A model generated the notes under the pieces. That model saw only the letters and a list, made by a program, of their open reading frames with translations, did not search any database and was not told the DNA's origin. 11,600 nucleotides of DNA from the NCBI GenBank assembly GCA_016781635.1, contig JADDPY010000657.1, positions 1-11,600 on the forward strand, given 5' to 3'. Both the position numbers and the translations under genes were made by a program. Numbering within the stretch: position 1 is the first letter of the stretch; every line of letters starts with the position of its first letter. Below are positions 1-6,804 of this stretch, piece after piece. Origin of the DNA: Rubrobacter sp. GTDB taxonomy: Bacteria > Actinomycetota > Rubrobacteria > Rubrobacterales > Rubrobacteraceae.

Positions 1-52
1 ATCGCGTAGGCGGTTTAACGCCGTCTCGTGGGTTCGAATCCCACCCTCTCCG
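1..52 (+). tRNA. tRNA-Ser, 3' part (5' end outside window)
   Basis: Seen: a 5-bp T stem (28-32 with 40-44) closes a TTCGAAT loop, and a 7-nt acceptor 3' strand CCTCTCC (45-51) is followed by a G discriminator at 52. Bases 2-6 (TCGCG) fit the 3' side of the anticodon stem. Bases 8-26 can form a long variable arm with GGCG pairing to CGCC, so this is a class II tRNA. A long arm with discriminator G points to serine; leucine tRNAs carry A. The anticodon lies just left of the window, so the isoacceptor cannot be named. CCA is not encoded. A T-rich stretch (54-67) follows and could end transcription. Confidence 0.88.
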
Positions 53-210
53 CTCTTTATTCGTTTTTACGCTTCCGTATGACGGTAGTTGAGATCAAAC
101 GTCTGCTATACGTTCCGTTGTTATGAGAACGGGCGGCACAGACGTGCCCGGAAGCTTGGCGACCCGCATTGCTGGTAGCGTGGGTTGTTTGCTTGGAAGA
201 GGGTGCTGAG

Positions 211-1020
211 GTGGCGCGCAAGAGGCCGGACGTGGTGTGGCTGCCTACCCCTGAGAAGGTCGTCGATTCGATGCTCCGCCTCGCCGAGGTCGGGACGGAG
301 GACGTGCTCTACGATCTCGGGAGCGGCGACGGCAGGACGGCCATCGCGGCGGTGGTGCGGTTCGGGGTGCGCGAGGCCCGGGGCGTTGAGATCCGCCCGC
401 AGCTTCTGCGTCGCAGCCGGGAGGATGCGCGCCGGGCCGGGTTGGAAGGGCGGGTGAATTTCGTGGGCGAGGACCTGTTTCGGACGGAGCTTGCGGGGGC
501 GACGGTGGTGACGCTCTACCTCTTGCCCCGGCTCAACCTGAAGCTCAGGCCGCGGCTGCTCGGCGAGCTCCGTCCGGGGGCCAGGGTCGTCTCACACAAC
601 TTCGGGATGGGCGACTGGGAGCCTGACCGAACGCTGGGGACCCGTGACCTCTTCGGGGCCGGGGAGGCTCCCCGGGTGGAGCATCGTCTCCACCTGTGGG
701 TCGTCCCGGCCGACGCGGGCGGAACCTGGCGCCTTACGGGGCCGAACGGCGAGGAGTTCGGGTTGGAGATCGTCCGGCGCTTTCAGAAGGTGCACGGGGC
801 GCTCCTCTTCGACGGCGGGCGGGTCCCGTTGCGAAAGGCGAAGCTCAGGGGCGACGCCTTGAGCTTCGCGGTGCGCGGTGCGCCGGGGCTGAGGCCGAAG
901 GCACGCTTCGAGGGCCGGGTAGATGGCGACGTGATGGTCGGCTCCTTCGACGCCGGGAGTGGAGTACCGGAAGCCCGGGGCGAATGGACGGCCGAGCGTA
1001 TCGCCCGGAAAGAAAGGTAA
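211..1020 (+). CDS. class I SAM-dependent methyltransferase with C-terminal beta-rich domain
   Basis: Predicted cytosolic methyltransferase of 269 residues; the substrate is unknown. Seen: the SAM-binding motif I D-L-G-S-G-D-G-R at residues 35-42, the acidic end of strand beta-2 (GVE, 58-60), the T-L-Y-L-L-P segment at 101-106 and the S-H-N-F-G-M-G-D-W block at 128-136. These blocks resemble a family that includes protein-lysine methyltransferases of the FAM173/ATPSCKMT type, often annotated only as methyltransferase-domain proteins. Residues about 165-260 form a separate, strand-rich tail with repeated Gly/Val/Phe and no further motif. Start choice: GTG 211 has GGAAGAGGG (195-203) seven bases upstream. 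The frame is open to a TTG at 169, but that start has no good ribosome site and adds 14 residues of poor quality. The gene stands alone between the tRNA and the E1-like gene. The methyltransferase call is strong; the protein-lysine substrate is only a possibility. Confidence 0.85.
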   Translation: MARKRPDVVWLPTPEKVVDSMLRLAEVGTEDVLYDLGSGDGRTAIAAVVRFGVREARGVEIRPQLLRRSREDARRAGLEGRVNFVGEDLFRTELAGATVVTLYLLPRLNLKLRPRLLGELRPGARVVSHNFGMGDWEPDRTLGTRDLFGAGEAPRVEHRLHLWVVPADAGGTWRLTGPNGEEFGLEIVRRFQKVHGALLFDGGRVPLRKAKLRGDALSFAVRGAPGLRPKARFEGRVDGDVMVGSFDAGSGVPEARGEWTAERIARKER

Positions 1021-1225
1021 AGACCGCACCGGGGATTTTCTCCCGCCGCGGAAGGCATCGAGCATGGGTCTCGCCGACCACCCATAACGGTACTTCGGGG
1101 AGTCGAGAAACAGAGCTTGGTGCACGGGGTGGCCGAGGTTCTCGGCGATCCAATAGCTGCGCCGACGGAGGCGCGAAGCTTTCGTGTCCCAAGGGGCGAG
1201 GAGGAGACGGACATTTTGGGTGGTC

Positions 1226-1246
1226 TGCCGGGAAGCTTTCCAGGCA
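1226..1246. promoter_or_regulatory. near-perfect palindrome, candidate operator
   Basis: TGCC and GGAA arms (1226-1229 and 1231-1234) are mirrored by TTCC and GGCA (1238-1241 and 1243-1246) around a GCT centre, with one mismatch pair at 1230/1242. Its centre is about 56 bases before the start point implied by the TACAAT element at 1280. That distance fits an activator site; a short hairpin is the alternative. No protein partner is identifiable. Confidence 0.35.
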
Positions 1247-1279
1247 TGACGCGAGGTGCGGGTGATGTCCTCGGCCCTT

Positions 1280-1285
1280 TACAAT
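1280..1285 (+). promoter_or_regulatory. possible -10 element of the E1-like gene
   Basis: TACAAT matches the sigma-70 -10 consensus at five of six bases. No acceptable -35 box lies 16-18 bases upstream (that stretch is G-rich), so any promoter here would depend on an activator. The palindrome at 1226-1246 is placed suitably. The implied leader before the ATG at 1416 is about 124 bases. Confidence 0.3.
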
Positions 1286-1415
1286 ACCGGGGGAGGTGTG
1301 GTGCTGATCCTGGTGTACCGCCGGTTTTGGCGTGGAGGATTGGTAAGACTGGGGTGGCTTTCGCCGGGGGAAGGCGGGCCGCGCAGCGCGAGTCGCAACC
1401 AGAGGGAGGAAGCGC

Positions 1416-3806
1416 ATGGGAGCAGAACCCGAGATCGGGAGGGCTGTCGGGAGCATGCAGGCGGCGCCGGGGACGCGTGCCGCGGGCCTGGAGGTCGACC
1501 CCGGGACCCTTGCCAGCGTAGAGCGGCGCATCCTGTGGCTCGCGACCTCCGTGGTTCACCACGCCAACCGCGTGAGGCCGAACCGCTCCGGGATCAAGGT
1601 CGGCGGCCACCAGGCTTCGAGCGCCTCCATGGTCTCGATCATGACGGCCCTGTGGTTCGCGCACCTGAACGCCGAGGACCGCGTCTCGGTCAAGCCGCAT
1701 GCCTCGCCGGTTCTACAAGCGATCAGCTACCTCCTCGGCCGCCTCGACGGTAAATATCTCACCGAGCTCCGCGCCTACGGGGGGTTGCAGAGCTACCCGA
1801 GCCGCACCAAAGACCCGTACCCCGTGGACTACTCGACCGGTTCCGTGGGCCTCGGTGCGACCGCCCCGATCTGGGGAGCCGTCGCGAATCGGTACGTGAG
1901 GGAGCACTTCGACGCCGAGGCGGCGGGCCGCCAGATCGCGCTTATCGGCGATGCCGAGCTCGACGAGGGGGCGTGCTGGGAGGCGATCGCGGACCCGGCG
2001 GTCTCGGGTCTCGGTGAGGTGATGTGGGTTGTGGACCTGAACCGCCAGACCCTCGACCGGGTGGTCCCGAACATCGCCGCCGACCGCCTGCAGGGCATGT
2101 TCGAGGCGGCGGGATGGCAGTGCGTAACCGTCAAGTACGGGCGGCTCCTGCGCTCCCTGTTCGCGCGCCCCGGCGGCGAGGCTTTGAGGCGCAGGATCGA
2201 CGAGATGGGCAACGCCGAGTATCAGCGTCTGCTCCGCATCCCGGCCTCGGACCTCAGGGACCGGTTGCCGGGGGACGGGCGGGGGCGGCGCGAGCTTCTG
2301 CGCCTCGTCGACGACCTCGACGACCTGGAGCTCCTCCGGGCCGTCCGCGACCTCGGCGGGCACGACCTCGGGAGCCTCGTCGAGGCTTACCGCGAGGCCG
2401 ACGCCGCGGACGACCGTCCCTCGGTCGTCTTCGCCTACACCGTGAAGGGCCGGGGCCTGCCCATAGAGGGCCATCCCCAGAACCACTCGGCGCTCCTTAC
2501 CGCCCAGCAGTACGAAGAGCTCGCCCCCGCTCTCGGCGCCGCCCACGACGACCCGTGGGCGGCCTTCCCCCAGGGCAGCCCCGAGGCGAAGCTCTGCCGG
2601 GAGGTGGCGGGCCGGCTGGAGCGGCGTGGTCCGGGGAAGCAGACAGCGGCTCCGGAGGTGCCGGCCGAGATGGGGCGCGGCTACCGGGGCGAGACCTCGA
2701 CCCAGCAGGAGCTCGGGCGGCTGCTCGCCGAGCTCCCCAGGGCCGCCGGGGAGGTTGCGAGCAGGATCGTCACCGTCAGCCCGGACGTAGCCTCCTCGAC
2801 GAACCTCGGCGGCTGGATCAACAAGGTAGGCATCTGGTCGCTTGAGGACCGGACGGACTGGTTCGAGGACGACCCCGAGACGATGCTGAAGTGGCGCGAG
2901 ACCCGGGGCGGCCAGCACATAGAGCTCGGCATCGCCGAGACGAACCTCGTCGGCCTTATCGGCGAGCTCGGCTCGACCTGGAGCCGCGACGGAGAGCCCC
3001 TCCTGCCCATCGGCACGATCTACGATCCGTTTGTCGGGCGCGCCCTGGAGCCGTGGTCCTTCGGCGTCTACTCGGGCGGCCAGTCGATCCTCATAGGCAC
3101 CCCCTCCGGCACGACGCTCGCCCCCGAGGGCGGGGCCCACCAGTCCATCTACACCCCCTCCATCGGCATCGAGCAGCCCGGCGTCGTGGCCTGGGAGCCC
3201 GCCTTCGGCCAGGACCTGGAGTGGACCCTCCTGCACGCCCTGGGCCGCCTCGGACAACCCGACGGCGAGTCGGGGTACTTTCGCCTCTCCACCCGGCCTA
3301 TGGACCAAGCGCTCGTCCGGGTACCGGAGGATGCGAAAAACAGGGAGCAGAGGCGTCGGGACGTCCTCGCCGGAGGGTACAGGCTGAGGGACGCGGCGGA
3401 GCGGGGCCTGAAACCCGTCGTCACCCTCGTCGGGGTCGGCGCGATGATGCCCGAGGTCGTCCGGGCGGCCGAGGTACTGGAAGCGGAGGGGAACATCGGG
3501 GCGGACGTCGTGTGCCTTACGAGCCCGGATCTCGTGTTCAGGGCGCTCAGGGCGAGGCAGGGCTTCGGCGAGGGGCCATACGCTATCCTCGACGCTCTCT
3601 TCCCGCCGGATCGGCCGCTGCCGATCGTGAGCGTGCTGGACGGCCATCCGCACACCCTGAGCTTTCTCGGCGCGGTGCGCACGACCCCTATATCCTGCCT
3701 CGGGGTTACGGACTTCGGGCAATCGGGAGACCTGCACGACCTCTACGAGCATCACGCCATCGACCCCGAAACCATCGTCGGCTCGGCTCTCGACGTTATA
3801 GGGTAA
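1416..3806 (+). CDS. AceE-type (homodimeric) 2-oxoacid dehydrogenase E1 / transketolase-like thiamine diphosphate enzyme
   Basis: Thiamine-diphosphate enzyme of 796 residues with the domain order of homodimeric pyruvate dehydrogenase E1 and transketolase. Seen: N-terminal domain with the G-G-H-Q-A-S motif (63-68) and K-P-H-A-S-P (93-98); the diphosphate/Mg motif from G178-D179 to N209; the K-G-R-G-L segment (344-348) then NHS with H357, corresponding to E. coli AceE H407; a second domain with E508 in G-I-A-E, the expected cofactor-activating Glu; a GTPSGTTLAPEGGAHQS block with H575; and a C-terminal domain ending in D-F-G-Q-S (766-770), like the AceE D-G-F-G-R-S block. E. coli AceE has 887 residues. 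This protein lacks most of the N-terminal stretch that contacts E2, and its C-terminal tail is short. GGGAGGA (1404-1410) sits five bases before the ATG. No E2, lipoyl or E3 gene is near. Pyruvate dehydrogenase E1 is possible; a stand-alone decarboxylase or carboligase is equally possible. Confidence 0.8.
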   Translation: MGAEPEIGRAVGSMQAAPGTRAAGLEVDPGTLASVERRILWLATSVVHHANRVRPNRSGIKVGGHQASSASMVSIMTALWFAHLNAEDRVSVKPHASPVLQAISYLLGRLDGKYLTELRAYGGLQSYPSRTKDPYPVDYSTGSVGLGATAPIWGAVANRYVREHFDAEAAGRQIALIGDAELDEGACWEAIADPAVSGLGEVMWVVDLNRQTLDRVVPNIAADRLQGMFEAAGWQCVTVKYGRLLRSLFARPGGEALRRRIDEMGNAEYQRLLRIPASDLRDRLPGDGRGRRELLRLVDDLDDLELLRAVRDLGGHDLGSLVEAYREADAADDRPSVVFAYTVKGRGLPIEGHPQNHSALLTAQQYEELAPALGAAHDDPWAAFPQGSPEAKLCREVAGRLERRGPGKQTAAPEVPAEMGRGYRGETSTQQELGRLLAELPRAAGEVASRIVTVSPDVASSTNLGGWINKVGIWSLEDRTDWFEDDPETMLKWRETRGGQHIELGIAETNLVGLIGELGSTWSRDGEPLLPIGTIYDPFVGRALEPWSFGVYSGGQSILIGTPSGTTLAPEGGAHQSIYTPSIGIEQPGVVAWEPAFGQDLEWTLLHALGRLGQPDGESGYFRLSTRPMDQALVRVPEDAKNREQRRRDVLAGGYRLRDAAERGLKPVVTLVGVGAMMPEVVRAAEVLEAEGNIGADVVCLTSPDLVFRALRARQGFGEGPYAILDALFPPDRPLPIVSVLDGHPHTLSFLGAVRTTPISCLGVTDFGQSGDLHDLYEHHAIDPETIVGSALDVIG

Positions 3807-3813
3807 CGCTGCG

Positions 3814-3865
3814 AAAAACTGCCCGGACCGGCACGTGCCACGTAGCTACGCCAGGTCCGGGCTTT
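3814..3865. terminator. 9-bp hairpin with two nested palindromes, likely terminator
   Basis: A perfect 9-bp stem pairs GCCCGGACC (3821-3829) with GGTCCGGGC (3854-3862). It starts 14 bases after the E1-like stop codon. An A run (3814-3818) precedes it and TTT (3863-3865) follows. The 24-base loop consists mainly of two adjacent perfect 10-bp palindromes, GGCACGTGCC (3830-3839) and CGTAGCTACG (3841-3850), so a branched structure is possible. Termination of the E1-like transcript is the simplest role; the T tail is weak on this strand. Confidence 0.6.
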
Positions 3866-3878
3866 GGGGCCGAAGCTA

Positions 3879-3897
3879 AACGGATCGTGGATCCGTT
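3879..3897. repeat. perfect 8-bp inverted repeat upstream of corA
   Basis: AACGGATC (3879-3886) and GATCCGTT (3890-3897) are separated by GTG. The repeat lies 17 bases beyond the preceding hairpin and is centred about 85 bases before the predicted corA start. It could be a second hairpin terminator, although no T tail follows, or an operator of the corA promoter. Confidence 0.45.
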
Positions 3898-3960
3898 CGC
3901 GGAGAAGAAGACCCGGTCGTCGGCCTCTTCGGTCCTGGATATTTCTTGCCCCGGAAGGCG

Positions 3961-3972
3961 TATGATTCGTAC
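3961..3972 (+). promoter_or_regulatory. -10 element of a leaderless corA promoter
   Basis: TATGAT (3961-3966) matches the -10 consensus at five of six positions and ends six bases before the ATG at 3973. Transcription would therefore start at or next to the A of the start codon. There is no Shine-Dalgarno sequence before that ATG, and no clear -35 box. This -10-to-ATG arrangement is the usual one for leaderless mRNAs, which are common in actinomycetes. Confidence 0.6.
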
Positions 3973-4944
3973 ATGATCGTGGACAGCGCCATCTACGTGG
4001 ACGGCCGTAGGACCGCCGAACCTCTCTCCTTGCAGGAGACCTACGACGCCTGCCGCAAGCAGCGCGGGGTTGCCTGGATCGGCCTCTACAAGCCCTCTCA
4101 CGAGGAATTCTCCTCGGTGGCCGGGGAGTTCGGGCTGCATCCTCTAGCGGTCGAGGACGCCGTGACTGCCCACCAGCGGCCGAAGCTGGAGCGCTACGGC
4201 GAGACGCTCTTCGTGGTCCTGAGGGCGGCGCGGTACGTCGACGAGACCGAGACCGTGGAGTTCGGTGAGCTTCATGTCTTCGTGGGGGACGACTTCGTGG
4301 TGACGGTGCGCCACGGTGAGGCCCCGAACCTCGGCAAGGTGAGGCGGCGGCTGGAGGCGGAGCCGGAGCTTCTGCGACGGGGGCCGGAGGCGATCCTCTA
4401 CGCGATCATGGACGAGGTGGTGGACGGATATGCCCCGGTGGTCGAGGGCCTGGAGAACGACATAGACGAGATCGAGACGGAGGTTTTCTCGGGGAACGCG
4501 GGCGTCTCCCGAAGGATCTACGAGCTCTCACGCGAGGTCATCCAGTTTCAGCGGGCTGCGAAGCCCCTGGGCCCCGTCCTGGACCGCCTGAGCGCGGGGG
4601 GCGAGAGGCACACCGTTGACGAGGAGGTGCGCAGATATCTGCGCGACGTGCAGGACCACGTCTTTCAGGTGACCGAGCAGGTCGACGCCTTCCGCGAGCT
4701 GCTCACCAACGTGTTGAGCGTGAATCTGACCCTGGTCGGGGTCGGCCAGAACGACGAGGTAAAGAAGATCAGCGCCTGGGCGGCCATCCTGTTCACCCCG
4801 ACCCTCGTGGCGAGCATCTACGGCATGAACTTCGACCACATGCCGGAGCTACACTGGCTTCTCGGCTACCCGTTTGCCCTGACCCTGATGGTCGTAGCTT
4901 CTATCGTGCTCTACCTGGTATTCAAGCGGCGCGGCTGGCTCTGA
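3973..4944 (+). CDS. corA: CorA family magnesium/divalent cation transporter
   Basis: Inner-membrane pentameric channel subunit for Mg2+ (family members also carry Co2+ and Ni2+), 323 residues, which is typical. Seen: a long acidic cytoplasmic N-terminal domain (1-260) with H-P-L-A-V-E-D (56-62), the R-P-K-L-E block (69-73) and a helical stalk from about 150 to 260. TM1 lies at about 265-283 and is followed directly by G-M-N (284-286) and M-P-E-L (290-293), the selectivity-loop signature. TM2 (about 297-317) ends in a basic tail. Start choice: the frame is open to a TTG at 3946, but homologues begin near MIVD, and the TATGAT element six bases before ATG 3973 supports a leaderless start there. 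The gene is monocistronic between two hairpin regions. The family is certain; which ion dominates is not readable from the sequence. Confidence 0.93.
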   Translation: MIVDSAIYVDGRRTAEPLSLQETYDACRKQRGVAWIGLYKPSHEEFSSVAGEFGLHPLAVEDAVTAHQRPKLERYGETLFVVLRAARYVDETETVEFGELHVFVGDDFVVTVRHGEAPNLGKVRRRLEAEPELLRRGPEAILYAIMDEVVDGYAPVVEGLENDIDEIETEVFSGNAGVSRRIYELSREVIQFQRAAKPLGPVLDRLSAGGERHTVDEEVRRYLRDVQDHVFQVTEQVDAFRELLTNVLSVNLTLVGVGQNDEVKKISAWAAILFTPTLVASIYGMNFDHMPELHWLLGYPFALTLMVVASIVLYLVFKRRGWL

Positions 4945-5281
4945 ACCGGGGACGCGGCTTGTTCAAAAGCTTCTTCGCCATCCGGATGGTCCATATATCC
5001 GGCGCTGCATGGAATCGGAAGCCGCTGCGTCGCGCCGCTCGGTGATCGTCGCGGCGCACTGTTGACCCCGCACCGAACACACGGCGTAGATCGCCAACGA
5101 GGCGGCCTCCAGGAGAAGATGCTCCGGGTGGACCAAGAGTTCCCCGAGCGGCGGGATCCGGCTGCCTCGTAGGCCGACCGTGCTGACCGATGCCGGATCG
5201 GCCGCGGCGATGAGGGTGGCGGGCCGTTGCGCAGATAGGCAAACTAACGCGAGTAGAACATCGGGTAGGTGAGGAGGAATT
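4945..5281. other. gap between corA and fumarase operon; unexplained, palindromes present
   Basis: This 337-base gap has no gene I can name. It holds a perfect 12-bp palindrome CCATCCGGATGG (4978-4989) overlapping an inverted repeat CCGGAT (4982-4987) / ATCCGG (4997-5002), which together could end the corA transcript, and a hairpin CCGAT (5187-5191) / ATCGG (5197-5201). No convincing promoter was found: TTGACC at 5062-5067 has no matching -10. On the minus strand a frame stays open across the gap and ends at a TGA near 4963. Its composition is protein-like with GC-rich third positions, but it has no plausible start here, because the open frame runs back into the fumarase gene. It could be a gene remnant or chance. 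Confidence 0.5.
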
Positions 5282-6124
5282 TTGCGGGAAATCCCAGGGG
5301 AAAAGGTAGTCGAGGTCGTCCGCGACCTGTGCATCGAGGCGAACACGGAGCTGCCGGAGAGCCACCTCGCCGCGATGCGCCGCGCCCTCGAAGACGAGGA
5401 GTCGCCGCACGGCCGCGAGGTTCTGGAGAGGCTGCTCCAGAATGCGGAGGTCTCCAAGGAGAGATGCATCGCGTTCTGTCAGGACACCGGCTACGCCGTC
5501 TTTTTCGTGGAGATGGGGAGCGAGGTGCGCATCGAGGGCGGCGAGATCGGCGAGCTTATAAACGAGGGGGTTCGACGCGGCTACGACGAGGGCTACCTGA
5601 GGAAGTCTATCGTCAAGAGCCCGGTCGACAGGGTCAACACCGGCGACAATACCCCGGCTATCGTCTACTACGAGCCCGTGGCGGGTGACGGCTTCAAGCT
5701 CACCATGCTGGTCAAGGGTGCCGGCTGCGACAACATGAGCGCGCTCAAGATGCTCACCCCCGCCGAGGGCGTCGAGGAGATGAAGAAGTTCGTCGTGGAG
5801 ACGGTCGAGAAGGCCGGGCCGAACGCGAGCCCCCCGGTAACGGTCGGCGTCGGCATCGGCGGCCCGTTCGAGAAGGCCGCGATGCTCGCCAAGAAGGCCC
5901 TGACCCGCCCCTCGGGGGAGCCGAGCCCTGACCCCGAGCTCGCGGGCATCGAGCGCGAGATCCTCGACGAGATCAACGCGACCGGCATCGGTCCGGCGGG
6001 CTACGGTGGTACCCAGACCGCCCTGAGCGTCCACGTCGAGAGCTTCCCGACACACATCGCAGCCTTCCCGGTCGCGGTAAACCTCGACTGCCACTCCCAC
6101 CGCGTCGCCGCGACGGAGCTGTAG
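5282..6124 (+). CDS. class I fumarate hydratase (or L-tartrate dehydratase type), alpha subunit
   Basis: Alpha subunit (280 residues) of the two-subunit, oxygen-sensitive [4Fe-4S] hydro-lyase, predicted to interconvert fumarate and malate in the TCA cycle. Seen: C-Q-D-T-G (C66), a first cluster ligand; the K-G-A-G segment (145-148); the V-G-V-G-I-G-G block (188-194); T-A-L-S-V-H-V-E (246-253); and L-D-C-H-S-H with C270, another ligand. Odd: the middle ligand is normally the Cys of a C-P-P motif just before the VGVGIGG block. Here it reads A-S-P-P (S183), while the usual Ser in the G-A-G-S-[ED]-N segment is Cys (C149). Start: TTG preceded by AGGAGG (5272-5277), four bases away. It heads an operon with the beta subunit, which follows after three bases. 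Class and subunit are clear; fumarate versus tartrate or a related diacid cannot be settled from sequence, though fumarase is the likelier. Confidence 0.87.
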   Translation: MREIPGEKVVEVVRDLCIEANTELPESHLAAMRRALEDEESPHGREVLERLLQNAEVSKERCIAFCQDTGYAVFFVEMGSEVRIEGGEIGELINEGVRRGYDEGYLRKSIVKSPVDRVNTGDNTPAIVYYEPVAGDGFKLTMLVKGAGCDNMSALKMLTPAEGVEEMKKFVVETVEKAGPNASPPVTVGVGIGGPFEKAAMLAKKALTRPSGEPSPDPELAGIEREILDEINATGIGPAGYGGTQTALSVHVESFPTHIAAFPVAVNLDCHSHRVAATEL

Positions 6125-6127
6125 AGG

Positions 6128-6706
6128 ATGGCCGACGGAATACGCATCGAAGCCCCGCTGACAAAGGAGGGGAACAAATCCCTCAAGACCGGCGACGTAG
6201 TGCTCCTGAGCGGCGTCGTGTACACGGCTCGCGACGCGGCCCACGCCCGGATGAAAGAAGCGATACGGGACGGGGGAGATCTGCCCTTCGATCCGGAGGG
6301 GCAGATCATCTACTTCACCGGTCCCGCGCCAGCCCGTCCGGGCCACCCGATCGGACCGGCCGGACCGACCACCGCCTCCCGGATGGACCCGTACTCGCCG
6401 CTCCTGATCGAACGCGGCCTCAAGGGCATGGTCGGTAAAGGGGTGCGCTCGCAGGAAGTGCGTGACTCCATGCTGGAACATGGTTGCGTCTACTTCGGGG
6501 CGGTAGAAGGGACCGCCGCCCTGCTCGCGGACAGGGTGAAGGAGGCGGAGGTCATAGCCTACGAGGACCTCGGGGCCGAGGCGATAAGGCGGCTCGTGGT
6601 CGAGGACTTCCCCGTCATAGTCGTCAACGACCTGCACGGCGGCGACCTGTACACGGAGGGCCGCGAACGCTGGCGCAGGAAAATACGCACGGGGGAGGGC
6701 TCGTGA
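6128..6706 (+). CDS. class I fumarate hydratase (or L-tartrate dehydratase type), beta subunit
   Basis: Beta subunit (192 residues, normal for the family) that completes the substrate site of the alpha/beta hydro-lyase. Seen: K-T-G-D (20-23), the G-V-V-Y-T-A-R-D-A-A-H block (29-39), I-Y-F-T-G-P (60-65), the G-P-T-T-A-S-R-M-D substrate-site motif (79-87), K-G-M-V-G-K-G (99-105) and D-F-P-V-I-V-V-N-D (160-168). The region after V-Y-F reads G-A-V-E-G-T-A, where relatives usually have a Gly-Gly pair; this is a small departure noted from memory. ATG 6128 is three bases after the alpha stop, and GAGG overlaps that stop, so translation is almost certainly coupled. In single-chain class I fumarases (FumA/FumB) the equivalent sequence is the C-terminal domain. 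Confidence 0.9.
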   Translation: MADGIRIEAPLTKEGNKSLKTGDVVLLSGVVYTARDAAHARMKEAIRDGGDLPFDPEGQIIYFTGPAPARPGHPIGPAGPTTASRMDPYSPLLIERGLKGMVGKGVRSQEVRDSMLEHGCVYFGAVEGTAALLADRVKEAEVIAYEDLGAEAIRRLVVEDFPVIVVNDLHGGDLYTEGRERWRRKIRTGEGS

Positions 6707-6804
6707 GCGCACGGACCGCGGCAGAGAAGCTATGCAAGGGCCGCTCGAACGGCATCGTCACACAACAAAGACTTGCCGTCTACAACGAAGAGAGGTGAGG
6801 CTCG

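Larger units (their letters stand above)
1021..1415. other. gene-free gap upstream of the E1-like gene
   Basis: This 395-base gap has no recognisable coding region. Two plus-strand frames stay open across parts of it (from 1117 and from 1256), but their translations are Arg/Gly-rich, match no family I know and run into the downstream gene in the wrong frame. It holds a small perfect hairpin (GCCGAG 1132-1137 with CTCGGC 1141-1146), a 21-bp palindrome at 1226-1246 and a -10-like TACAAT at 1280-1285. It is most simply the regulatory leader of the next gene. Confidence 0.55.

Noticed and set aside
1..52. Naming the serine tRNA isoacceptor
   Set aside because: The anticodon lies outside the window; only the serine identity is supported by the long variable arm and G discriminator.
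169..210. TTG 169 as the methyltransferase start
   Set aside because: There is no Shine-Dalgarno at proper spacing and the extra 14 residues are not family-like; GTG 211 has GGAAGAGGG seven bases upstream.
1117..1753. Two overlapping plus-strand frames (from 1117 and 1256) ahead of the E1-like gene
   Set aside because: They have no family likeness and no convincing ribosome site, and they run into the real gene in the wrong frame.
1713..3755. 680-residue minus-strand open frame
   Set aside because: It lies entirely opposite the E1-like gene, is Arg/Pro/Gly/Glu-rich and shows no family motifs. Long antisense frames are expected in GC-rich coding DNA.
5062..5092. TTGACC as the -35 of a fumarase promoter
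   Set aside because: At 16-19 bases downstream there is no hexamer resembling TATAAT.
4922..6712. 596-residue minus-strand open frame across the fumarase operon
   Set aside because: It mirrors two well-conserved plus-strand genes, and its translation has no recognisable domain.
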